From Litorivivens sp041625575 (lineage in GTDB: Bacteria; Pseudomonadota; Gammaproteobacteria; Pseudomonadales; Spongiibacteraceae): DNA of 5,394 nucleotides. The DNA lies in contig JBFJTG010000171.1 in the NCBI GenBank assembly GCA_041625575.1, forward strand, positions 1 through 5,394. Direction: 5' to 3'. Below the pieces are notes generated by a model. That model was not told where the DNA came from, ran no database searches, and worked only from the letters and a program-made list of their open reading frames with translations. Position numbers and translations under genes: made by a program. Below, one piece after another: positions 1 to 5,394 of the stretch (positions within the stretch are counted from its first letter, which is position 1; the number at the start of each line of letters is the position of its first letter).

Positions 1-1
1 G

Positions 2-412
2 ACTGATATTCCCTGTGCACCGGTATCCAGTCTTCAGGCGCTCGCAATGACCGCGCTTGATGAAGGTTTGTGTATTCCCGGTCACGATATTCTGTGTTGT
101 GTCGATGCGCGAATGAATGAGCTTTATTGTGCACAGTTTACTCCAACGGCCGGATTTCCCGTCATCTCCGGCGAGGAGCGCTTGTGCGCCCCCGAAGCCA
201 TCAACTGGGGCGATTTTGAAGCTTGCAGAGTGGGTTCAGGATGGCGCTACGCTGACGAAATGGGCTATACCGGCCAAATTGATAGCGTCGATATTCTGCC
301 GCGCGCTTCGGCGGTGGCCCGCCTGGGTGCGCAAATGTTTGATCTGCAGCAAACAGTTTCAGTCGATCAGGCTTTACCAGTGTATTTGCGTGATGACGTC
401 GCGTGGCGTTAG
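2..412 (+). CDS. tsaB: tRNA threonylcarbamoyladenosine biosynthesis protein TsaB (C-terminal part, 5' end outside window)
   Basis: TsaB is the partner and scaffold of TsaD in the cytoplasmic TsaB-TsaD-TsaE complex. That complex transfers threonylcarbamoyl to A37 of ANN-decoding tRNAs to make t6A. The reading frame is open from base 2, and the codons before the first ATG at 47 encode family sequence (IPCAPVSSLQALA, matching the 'GVSTL..LA' segment of TsaB). The ATG at 47 is therefore internal and the gene is cut by the window edge. About 136 residues are visible, against a family length of roughly 225-235. The typical VDARMNELYCAQ stretch (E. coli IDARMGEVYWAEY), the VGSGWR segment (E. coli VGTGWQ) and the C-terminal PVYLRDDVAWR (E. 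coli PVYLRNNVAWK) are all present. It ends at TAG 410-412, just after the usual family C-terminus. The gene downstream starts about 72 bases later on the same strand. The identification is secure; nothing can be said about its promoter. Confidence 0.95.
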   Translation, partial: TDIPCAPVSSLQALAMTALDEGLCIPGHDILCCVDARMNELYCAQFTPTAGFPVISGEERLCAPEAINWGDFEACRVGSGWRYADEMGYTGQIDSVDILPRASAVARLGAQMFDLQQTVSVDQALPVYLRDDVAWR

Positions 413-436
413 TGATTCTCTTGGGGGCACCATTTT

Positions 437-465
437 TTTCGGTTGAGGCCGAAACCCGGGTTTTT
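437..465 (+). terminator. possible weak hairpin terminator or attenuator between tsaB and uppP
   Basis: TTTCGG (437-442) and CCGAAA (449-454) form a 6-bp inverted repeat with a 6-base loop, followed by CCCGGG and five T residues (461-465). The AAACCCGGGTTT palindrome (452-463) overlaps its 3' arm and could form a competing fold. The T run does not directly abut the main stem and the stem is short, so termination would be partial at best. It lies before the uppP ribosome binding site at 469-474 and could instead affect read-through from tsaB into uppP. Confidence 0.25.
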
Positions 466-484
466 ATTGAAGGAATTTTATAGC

Positions 485-1288
485 GTGGATTTTCTACAAT
501 TAATGGTATTGGCCATCATTCAGGGTGTAACTGAATTTCTGCCCGTTTCAAGCTCCGGGCATTTGATATTACCCTCGGCGCTGCTGGGGTGGTCGGATCA
601 GGGTTTAGCCTTCGACGTGGCCGTTCATTTTGGTTCTCTGCTAGCGGTCTTGCTATATTTTCGTCGTGATATTGGCGCGATGGTTGTGGCCTGGTTCGCC
701 AGTTTAAGTGGGCAGCAGAGTGATGATGGCCGGCTTGCCTGGTGGGTCATTGTTGCCACCATACCGGCAGTCGTTGCCGGCCTCATACTCAACGATTTTA
801 TCGAAGAAAATTTGCGCAATGCCTGGGTTCTGGGCAGCACAACCCTGATATTCGGTATTCTTCTTGGATTTGCCCAACGCTTCTCGGTTTCAGCCCGACA
901 ATGCCGGGATTTGACGCTGGCCATGGTCTTGATCATCGGTTTTGCTCAGGCCGTGGCCCTGATACCGGGCACCTCGCGCTCGGGTATTACGATTACTGCG
1001 GCAGCCTTTTTAGGTTTGAGTCTGGTTGAGGCATCCCGTTTTTCCTTTCTTTTGTCTGTGCCTGTTATTACCGGCGCGGCCCTGCTGAAGACCGTGGAGC
1101 TTCTCGGTGCAGATACCGCAGTGGATTGGATGACCCTCATCGTCGCAGCCGGATTATCGGGCGTCACTGCTTTTTTGTGTATCGGCTTGTTTATGCGCTG
1201 GGTGGAGCGCATTGGCCTCATGCCTTTTGCGGTGTACCGTGTCGTTTTGGCGGCGCTTATATTTGCAGTTGCCTCTCAGCAAATTTAG
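485..1288 (+). CDS. uppP: undecaprenyl-diphosphatase UppP (BacA family)
   Basis: This integral membrane enzyme removes a phosphate from undecaprenyl diphosphate to regenerate the C55-P lipid carrier for peptidoglycan and other envelope polymers. Overproduction in E. coli gives bacitracin resistance. I chose the GTG at 485. GAAGGA at 469-474 lies 10 bases upstream, the start gives 267 residues (the family is about 265-273), and translation opens directly with the first conserved helix. An in-frame TTG at 443 would add 14 poorly conserved residues. Visible motifs are Q13-GVTE17-FLPVSSSGH26, equal to the (E/Q)xxxE and SSSGH signature, and P161-GTSRSGIT, whose Arg165 matches E. coli Arg174. The rest is a series of hydrophobic segments typical of the multi-pass BacA fold. 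The stop is 12 bases before the next gene, suggesting co-transcription with it. The assignment is firm. Confidence 0.96.
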   Translation: MDFLQLMVLAIIQGVTEFLPVSSSGHLILPSALLGWSDQGLAFDVAVHFGSLLAVLLYFRRDIGAMVVAWFASLSGQQSDDGRLAWWVIVATIPAVVAGLILNDFIEENLRNAWVLGSTTLIFGILLGFAQRFSVSARQCRDLTLAMVLIIGFAQAVALIPGTSRSGITITAAAFLGLSLVEASRFSFLLSVPVITGAALLKTVELLGADTAVDWMTLIVAAGLSGVTAFLCIGLFMRWVERIGLMPFAVYRVVLAALIFAVASQQI

Positions 1289-1300
1289 CGGGATGAATAG

Positions 1301-2203
1301 ATGACAGTGAGTGAAAATAGCAAGCCGAAGCTTTGTTTTATCGGGCTCGGAGTAATGGGTTTTCCGATGGCGGGGCATCTTGCCGGACACTATCCGGTGA
1401 CGGTGTACAACCGCAGCTCTGGCAAAGCTCGGGATTGGCTTGGTCGCTATAAGGGCCTGGTCGCTGAAAGCCTTGCCGATGCAGTGGCCGACGCCGATAT
1501 TATTTTTTGCTGTCTTGGCGCTGATCAGGATGTCGAGGCTGTTTTGGCGGGCAGTGAAGGCGTTTTTGCACACGCCAAGACCGAAGCGATAATTTGTGAC
1601 CATACAACAACCTCGGCGGATCTCGCCCGTCGTATGAGTACTTTGGCAATAGAATCAGGCTGTAGATTTGTCGATGCGCCGGTATCGGGTGGCCAGAAAG
1701 GCGCGCAAGACGGGGTATTAACCGTAATGATGGGCGGTAGTGAGACCGATTGTGAGGCTTTATTCCCTGTTATTGCCCGCTACTCGAGACAGGCAAAGCG
1801 ACTGGGTGAAGTCGGTTCCGGCCAGTTATGTAAAATGGTCAATCAGATCTGCATTGCAGGCCTCGTGCAGGGGCTTGCGGAGGGCATACAATTTGCCAAA
1901 AACGCCGGCTTGGATGTTCTGAACGTGATTGAGGTGATATCTCAGGGGGCAGCGCAATCATGGCAGATGGAGAATCGTCACCGCACCATGAATGAGGGTG
2001 AGTATAATTTCGGCTTTGCCGTCGAATGGATGCGTAAGGATCTCGGCTACGCCCTGGCGGAAGCGCGGCGCAACAAGAGCCACTTGCCAGTGGCCGCCTT
2101 GGTCGATCAGTTTTATGCGGAAGTGGAGTCGATGGGCGGTGCACGCTGGGATACCTCCAGTTTATTGGCCCGTCTTGAGCAGGCCTCTGCTTCTAAACAA
2201 TAG
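1301..2203 (+). CDS. NAD(P)-dependent 3-hydroxyacid dehydrogenase, HIBADH/GarR family, substrate unknown
   Basis: A soluble beta-hydroxyacid dehydrogenase of 300 residues, the usual length. The N-terminal Rossmann domain has G15-LGVMG20-FPMA, the dinucleotide-binding and family signature. Asn37-Arg38-Ser39 after the second strand favours NADP(H) over NAD(H), by analogy with GLYR1-type proteins (inference). The substrate region has D125-APVSGG131, and the catalytic lysine is K178 in GSGQLCKMVNQ. The lysine is followed by N181-Q182, the arrangement seen in tartronate semialdehyde reductase (GarR), rather than the N-N of classical 3-hydroxyisobutyrate dehydrogenase. K246-D247 match the conserved KD of the C-terminal helical domain. 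Possible substrates include 3-hydroxyisobutyrate, tartronate semialdehyde, glyoxylate or succinic semialdehyde; the sequence does not decide. The ATG at 1301 has only a weak GGGA 7 bases upstream. It sits 12 bases after uppP and 6-24 before the aminopeptidase gene, so it is probably the middle gene of a transcription unit. Confidence 0.9.
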   Translation: MTVSENSKPKLCFIGLGVMGFPMAGHLAGHYPVTVYNRSSGKARDWLGRYKGLVAESLADAVADADIIFCCLGADQDVEAVLAGSEGVFAHAKTEAIICDHTTTSADLARRMSTLAIESGCRFVDAPVSGGQKGAQDGVLTVMMGGSETDCEALFPVIARYSRQAKRLGEVGSGQLCKMVNQICIAGLVQGLAEGIQFAKNAGLDVLNVIEVISQGAAQSWQMENRHRTMNEGEYNFGFAVEWMRKDLGYALAEARRNKSHLPVAALVDQFYAEVESMGGARWDTSSLLARLEQASASKQ

Positions 2204-2227
2204 TCAGCGATGCAGGTAACAAGTCCC

Positions 2228-3526
2228 ATGCTGTCAAAAGATGTTTTTAATGAAGGTTTGCTGAACTTTATTCAGGTCAGCCCGACACCCTTTCACGCGG
2301 TTACGGAAATGAGCCGTCAATTGCTGGCAAAAGGCTTTAGCGAATTACGCGAAGGCGATGCCTGGCAGTTGCAAGATGGTGGCAAGTATTTTATCCAGCG
2401 TAACCAGTCGAGCATTGTTGCGTTTGTTAAAGGTCGCGCCGAGCTCACGCAATCTGGCTGGCGACTCTGGGGAGCACATACCGATAGTCCTTGCCTGAAG
2501 CTCAAGCCCAACGCCGATATTGAATCCCAGGGCTACCGAAACTGGGGAGTGCAGGTATACGGGGGGGCCTTGCTCAATCCGTGGTTTGATCGCGATTTGT
2601 CCTTGGCGGGGCGCCTGCATTACCGCAACGCGAGTGGCGCCGTTCGGCGCTGCCTGATAGATCTTAAGCGCGCTGTAGCCATTGTTCCCAGCCTTGCGAT
2701 TCACCTTGATCGCGACGCGAACACTGCGCGAACTGTCAATCCACAAACTGATATGCCGCCGCTCGTTTGTGTTGTCGGTGAGAACGATGATCTTGATAGT
2801 TTATTGCGTGAGCATTTAGCTGCGGTTGGCATCGACGATGCGGCGGAGATTCTTGAATTTGATCTCAGCTTGTATGACACGCAGGCACCGGCGACTGTCG
2901 GCTGGCGCAATGAATTCATTGCCAGTGCGCGATTGGATAACCTGCTGTCTTGCTACGTGGGTTTGCAGGCGCTATTAACCGCGGACGGTGAGCAGCACTG
3001 TGTGCTCGTGTGCAATGATCATGAAGAGGTAGGGAGTACCTCGGCTGTAGGTGCGCAGGGGCCGATGTTAAAATCGGTATTGCAGCGCATGAGCGGTGAC
3101 AATGAGACCTTTTTACGCGCAATAAGTCGTTCATTGATGATCTCGGCTGACAATGCTCACGGTGTGCATCCCAATTTTGTTGATAAGCACGACGAGAATC
3201 ACGGTCCGAAACTCAACGCGGGCCCGGTCATTAAGATTAATGCCAATCAGCGTTACGCCAGCACCAGTGAAACAACCACGCTGTTTACCGAGATGTGTAA
3301 GGCCTGCGAAGTTCCCGTGCAGCAGTTTGTTATTCGCAGTGACATGGGCTGTGGCAGTACAATTGGGCCGGTTACCTCGGCAGAATTAGGGGTCGCCACC
3401 ATCGACATCGGCGTGCCGACCTTTGCCATGCATTCAATTCGCGAGTTGGCAGGCAGTGACGATGCGCAATCTTTGGCGAAAGTCGCGGAGCATTTTTATC
3501 GACAAGCGGAATTGCTCGTAAATTAG
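2228..3526 (+). CDS. apeB: M18 family aminopeptidase (ApeB-like, probable aspartyl-type)
   Basis: A cytoplasmic dinuclear zinc aminopeptidase of peptidase family M18, which removes N-terminal residues (often Asp or Glu) from peptides during turnover. I prefer the ATG at 2228: AGGT at 2214-2217 precedes it, and it gives 432 residues, close to the roughly 429 of Pseudomonas ApeB. The in-frame ATG at 2210 would add six residues but has no visible ribosome binding site. Counting from 2228, the metal ligands and catalytic residues are all in place: H84-T-D86 (HTDSP; Asp86 supports the metal site), D237 in RLDNLLSC (bridging ligand), E266-E267 in HEEVGS (general base and ligand), D308 in SADNAHGVHPN and H402 in PTFAMHSIREL. 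The RSDMGCGSTIGP stretch is a family hallmark. It looks intact and active. It is the last gene of the run, facing the convergent enoyl-CoA hydratase gene across a 55-base gap. Confidence 0.95.
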   Translation: MLSKDVFNEGLLNFIQVSPTPFHAVTEMSRQLLAKGFSELREGDAWQLQDGGKYFIQRNQSSIVAFVKGRAELTQSGWRLWGAHTDSPCLKLKPNADIESQGYRNWGVQVYGGALLNPWFDRDLSLAGRLHYRNASGAVRRCLIDLKRAVAIVPSLAIHLDRDANTARTVNPQTDMPPLVCVVGENDDLDSLLREHLAAVGIDDAAEILEFDLSLYDTQAPATVGWRNEFIASARLDNLLSCYVGLQALLTADGEQHCVLVCNDHEEVGSTSAVGAQGPMLKSVLQRMSGDNETFLRAISRSLMISADNAHGVHPNFVDKHDENHGPKLNAGPVIKINANQRYASTSETTTLFTEMCKACEVPVQQFVIRSDMGCGSTIGPVTSAELGVATIDIGVPTFAMHSIRELAGSDDAQSLAKVAEHFYRQAELLVN

Positions 3527-3536
3527 ATGGGGTTTT

Positions 3537-3574
3537 GGGCGGCAGCCTCCGGGATCTATGTGGAACTGCCGCTT
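3537..3574. terminator. inverted repeat at the convergent apeB / enoyl-CoA hydratase junction, candidate bidirectional terminator
   Basis: GCGGCAG (3539-3545) and CTGCCGC (3566-3572) form a perfect 7-bp stem, extendable by two G-T wobbles, around a 20-base loop. It fills most of the 55 bases between the two convergent stop codons, where a shared terminator is expected. The + strand tail TTAGAGCTTTT is only moderately T-rich, and the - strand side reads CAAAACCCC with no T run. It is therefore not a textbook intrinsic terminator, and the long loop weakens it. Confidence 0.4.
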
Positions 3575-3581
3575 AGAGCTT

Positions 3582-4370
3582 TTACAGAGTAAAGCTCGGT
3601 TTGCGTTTGGCCAAAAATGCCGCAATACCTTCCTGACCGTCGCTATTACTCAATGAGGCCGAAATACCTCGGGATTCCAGCTCCATCTGGGTCTCCAGAC
3701 TTTCGTTAAAGGTGCTGATCAAAAGTTGTTTCACGACGCCGTGTGCCATACGGGGACCTGCGGCCAATTGTGTAGCGAGTTTCCGTGCTTCAGCCATCAA
3801 TTCTTCGTCAGCCACGGTGCGTGTCACCAGCCCCCAGTCCAGCGCTTCAGCGGCGGATAAACGGCGGTTGGTTAACATGAGTTCCTGTGCACGGCGCAAG
3901 CCAACGATGCGGGGCAGGAAATACGAGGAGCTTCCGTCCGGACTGGCGCCGATACCGGTATAGGCAAGGGTGAACTTTGCAGATTCAGCTGCTAACACCA
4001 GATCGCCAAAAATGGCCATGCTGAAGCCGGCACCCGCTGCCGCACCATTCACAGCGACGATGAGCGGGGCGTTCATGCGGGCAAAACGCGAAATGGCTGC
4101 GTGCAAATACGCGGTTATCTCTTTAGTTAGCTCGCCAACTTTGTCAGCCGAGCTGGCGAAGGCCTGGACGTCGCCACCGGCGCAGAAGAATTTTCCCGCA
4201 CCGGTTAGAATAATGGCCCGTATACTCGGGGATTCATCACAGGCGTTTGCTACGAGCATTAGCTCGCGAGCCAATTCGACATTGATAGCGTTTGCGGCAT
4301 CGGGCCGGTTGAGGGTTATCGTCGCTACGCCCTGATCTTCCTGAAAGCTTAAATACTTGAATGAACTCAT
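3582..4370 (-). CDS. enoyl-CoA hydratase/isomerase family protein (crotonase fold, PaaG-like active site)
   Basis: A crotonase-superfamily acyl-CoA enzyme of 262 residues, the usual length. The CoA-binding and oxyanion-hole motifs are present: F62-CAGGD67 (first amide donor region) and N108-GAAAGAG115 (second). Aligned on the conserved Asp of GDLVLAAESAKF, the two catalytic glutamates of mitochondrial crotonase (Glu144 and Glu164) fall at Ser117 and Tyr137, so a classical hydratase mechanism looks unlikely. Asp145 in G141-ASPDGSSSYFLPRIVG instead matches the single catalytic Asp of the PaaG-type isomerases. I infer a delta3-delta2 or ring-type enoyl-CoA isomerase or a related reaction; the acyl substrate is unknown. 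The protein ends ...KRKPSFTL, a common crotonase tail. It is alone on the - strand, convergent with apeB and divergent from the glycosyltransferase. The ATG start has no strong ribosome binding site, but it gives the conserved N-terminal layout. Confidence 0.9.
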   Translation of the reverse strand: MSSFKYLSFQEDQGVATITLNRPDAANAINVELARELMLVANACDESPSIRAIILTGAGKFFCAGGDVQAFASSADKVGELTKEITAYLHAAISRFARMNAPLIVAVNGAAAGAGFSMAIFGDLVLAAESAKFTLAYTGIGASPDGSSSYFLPRIVGLRRAQELMLTNRRLSAAEALDWGLVTRTVADEELMAEARKLATQLAAGPRMAHGVVKQLLISTFNESLETQMELESRGISASLSNSDGQEGIAAFLAKRKPSFTL

Positions 4371-4389
4371 GTGAATAGTCAGTCTCAGC

Positions 4390-4416
4390 TTGAAATAGAG
4401 AGGGCGAGACTAGAAT
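4390..4416 (+). promoter_or_regulatory. candidate sigma70 promoter for the QTMAN-like glycosyltransferase gene
   Basis: TTGAAA (4390-4395) and TAGAAT (4411-4416) each match five of six consensus bases, but the spacer is only 15 bases, shorter than the preferred 17. A start near 4423 would give a leader of about 16 bases that still includes the GAAGGGGG ribosome binding site. The -10 overlaps the -10 of the opposite-strand promoter by two bases. Confidence 0.3.
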
Positions 4417-4435
4417 AGCGGCCGAAGGGGGTCAA
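4407..4435 (-). promoter_or_regulatory. candidate sigma70 promoter for the enoyl-CoA hydratase/isomerase gene
   Basis: Read on the - strand: TTGACC (4435-4430, five of six matches to the -35 consensus), a 17-base spacer, and TAGTCT (4412-4407, three matches to the -10 including the key first T, second A and last T). Transcription would begin near 4400, leaving a leader of about 30 bases before the ATG at 4370. The -35 hexamer overlies the ribosome binding site region of the divergent glycosyltransferase gene. Called by eye only. Confidence 0.4.
4425..4431 (+). promoter_or_regulatory. ribosome binding site deciding the TTG start of the glycosyltransferase
   Basis: AAGGGGG sits 7 bases before TTG 4439-4441. 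The frame is closed upstream by TGA at 4391, with no ATG or GTG between. The next in-frame ATG is at about 4639, after conserved N-terminal family motifs, so the TTG is the only start that fits. Confidence 0.6.
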
Positions 4436-4438
4436 GCA

Positions 4439-5394
4439 TTGCCTACGAAAATCCTGCTGCTTTCGGCCTACCACGCGCCTAGCCACGATTATTGGTTGCA
4501 AGGCCTACTGCGAGAGTTGCCGGAGTTTGACTGGACGGTATTAAGTCTGCCGCCGCGCTATTTTAACTGGCGAATTCGGGGCAACCCCTTGTCATGGCTC
4601 GCGACAGAATCGGAGACTTTGGCGCGTGATTACGACCTGATGATTGCAAGCTCTACGGTTGATGTTGCGACGCTGAAAGGCTTGGTGCCTTCTCTCGCCG
4701 CTTGTCCTACAGCGCTTTATTTCCACGAAAACCAGTTCGCTTACCCACAATCGCAAAAGACAGATCAACGGCGGGTAGAGCCGCAAATGGTCAATCTGTA
4801 TTCGGCGCTTGCCGCAGACGAGCTGTGGTTTAACTCGGCCTATAATCGCGACAGTTTTTTTTCGGGCTGCCAAGGCTTGATGAAGGCATTGCCAGATCAC
4901 GTGCCCAATCAGCAATGGCTTGAGTCACGGTTGGCCAAGACAAGGGTATTACCGGTACCCCTGCATTCGGTCGGCGATATTGAACGCCGTGAGTCTGACA
5001 GCTTACGTATTGTCTGGAATCATCGCTGGGAATACGACAAGGGTGCGGAAAATCTCTGCCGGGCGATTGAGGTACTCTGTGAACGTGGCGTCGAGCTTGA
5101 GCTTGCGCTTATGGGGCAGCGTTTTCGAAAAAGACCCGAGGCGATGGATAAGCTTGTGCAGCGTTTGGAGGCTGGCAGTCACTCGGTGAAGCTGAGCTAC
5201 AACGGATTCGTTGCGGATCGCGTTGAATATTTCCGGCTGCTCGCGGCTCAGGACGTGGTGCTATCGACCTCCCTTCACGATTTTCAGGGGCTGGCAATTA
5301 TGGATGCGGTGCAGTCGGGTTGCCTACCGCTGTTGCCCGATAGGCTTTGTTACCCGGAATTCTTTGCGGCTGACTATTTATATGACTCCACTCC
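4439..5394 (+). CDS. tRNA-queuosine alpha-mannosyltransferase-like glycosyltransferase (DUF3524/QTMAN family), 3' end outside window
   Basis: Cytoplasmic GT4-like glycosyltransferase; 318 codons are visible and no stop is reached. The N-terminal region matches the DUF3524 domain of vertebrate GTDC1/QTMAN, which mannosylates queuosine-34 of tRNA-Asp. From memory of the human protein the shared blocks are, in order: LLSAYHAPSHDYW (8-19; GSH segment), LYFHENQFAYP (93-103), WFNSAYNRDSF (130-140), LPDHVP (151-156), IVWNHRWEYDKG (191-202), and the donor-site region near 278-316 ending CYPEFFAADYLY. HRWE-DK is a strong hallmark. The GT4 E-x7-E motif reads D281-x7-D289, an unusual double substitution. 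There is no signal peptide or membrane segment. The start is TTG with AAGGGGG upstream. The gene is divergent from the enoyl-CoA hydratase gene, 68 bases away. Family membership is strong; the acceptor in this organism (queuosine tRNA or another molecule) is inferred, not shown. Little more than the C-terminal tail should be missing. Confidence 0.88.
   Translation, partial: MPTKILLLSAYHAPSHDYWLQGLLRELPEFDWTVLSLPPRYFNWRIRGNPLSWLATESETLARDYDLMIASSTVDVATLKGLVPSLAACPTALYFHENQFAYPQSQKTDQRRVEPQMVNLYSALAADELWFNSAYNRDSFFSGCQGLMKALPDHVPNQQWLESRLAKTRVLPVPLHSVGDIERRESDSLRIVWNHRWEYDKGAENLCRAIEVLCERGVELELALMGQRFRKRPEAMDKLVQRLEAGSHSVKLSYNGFVADRVEYFRLLAAQDVVLSTSLHDFQGLAIMDAVQSGCLPLLPDRLCYPEFFAADYLYDST

Noticed and set aside
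47..412. ATG at 47 as the start of a small complete gene
   Set aside because: The frame is open to the window edge, and the codons before 47 encode conserved TsaB sequence, so this is the tail of a truncated gene.
443..484. Longer UppP starting at TTG 443
   Set aside because: It adds 14 residues absent from the family, has no ribosome binding site and lies in a hairpin; GTG 485 with GAAGGA fits better.
1293..1304. Tiny ATG-AAT-AGA-TGA frame overlapping the dehydrogenase start
   Set aside because: Only three codons; most likely chance rather than a leader peptide.
1154..1603. 149-codon open frame on the - strand across the uppP/dehydrogenase junction
   Set aside because: It is antisense to two well-supported genes and its translation has no recognisable domain.
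2345..2746. 133-codon - strand open frame inside apeB
   Set aside because: Antisense shadow of a strongly conserved peptidase gene; no recognisable product.
3970..4335. 121-codon + strand open frame opposite the enoyl-CoA hydratase gene
   Set aside because: Low-complexity Ala/Ser-rich translation typical of an antisense shadow; the - strand frame carries all the crotonase motifs.
4855..4862. Run of eight T in the glycosyltransferase gene as a phase-variation or frameshift site
   Set aside because: The frame stays intact across it and conserved motifs continue on both sides (FNSAYNRDSF, then LPDHVP). The same applies to the G7 run at 2561-2567 in apeB.
4592..4915. 107-codon - strand open frame opposite the glycosyltransferase
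   Set aside because: The + strand frame carries the QTMAN motifs throughout; this one has no recognisable features.

Overview
The window looks like a stretch of gammaproteobacterial chromosome of moderate GC, probably from a free-living, possibly marine, lineage. That placement rests on the close resemblance of the TsaB, UppP and M18 aminopeptidase proteins to gammaproteobacterial versions. I see no mobile element, RNA gene, CRISPR array or prophage signature. Coding is dense, with no gap above about 75 bases.

Layout: (1) bases 1-412 hold the C-terminal part of tsaB (tRNA t6A biosynthesis), cut by the left edge. (2) A 72-base gap with a small hairpin leads to an operon-like run on the + strand: uppP (undecaprenyl-diphosphatase, best start GTG at 485), a 3-hydroxyisobutyrate-dehydrogenase-family oxidoreductase (1301-2203), and an M18 aminopeptidase (apeB, to 3526). 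The last two gaps are about 12 and 6-24 bases. (3) A convergent junction with a 7-bp GC-rich inverted repeat follows. (4) A crotonase-fold enoyl-CoA hydratase/isomerase gene lies on the - strand (3582-4370). (5) After a 68-base divergent promoter region, a glycosyltransferase starts at TTG 4439 on the + strand and runs off the right edge.

The most interesting gene is this last one. Its motif order closely matches vertebrate GTDC1/QTMAN, the tRNA-queuosine mannosyltransferase (N-terminal DUF3524 region plus a GT4-type C-terminal domain). That makes it a bacterial candidate for sugar transfer to queuosine or a related acceptor. Both glutamates of the usual E-x7-E donor-site motif are aspartates here. 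The crotonase-family protein also departs from the textbook: both hydratase glutamates are missing, and a PaaG-like aspartate is kept.

The genes do not form one obvious pathway. tsaB (t6A at position 37) and the QTMAN-like gene (queuosine at position 34) both point to tRNA anticodon-loop modification, but they are about 4 kb apart and not co-transcribed. uppP serves cell-wall lipid carrier recycling, and the dehydrogenase and aminopeptidase look like general metabolism. This is mostly a housekeeping region with one notable, poorly characterised glycosyltransferase.
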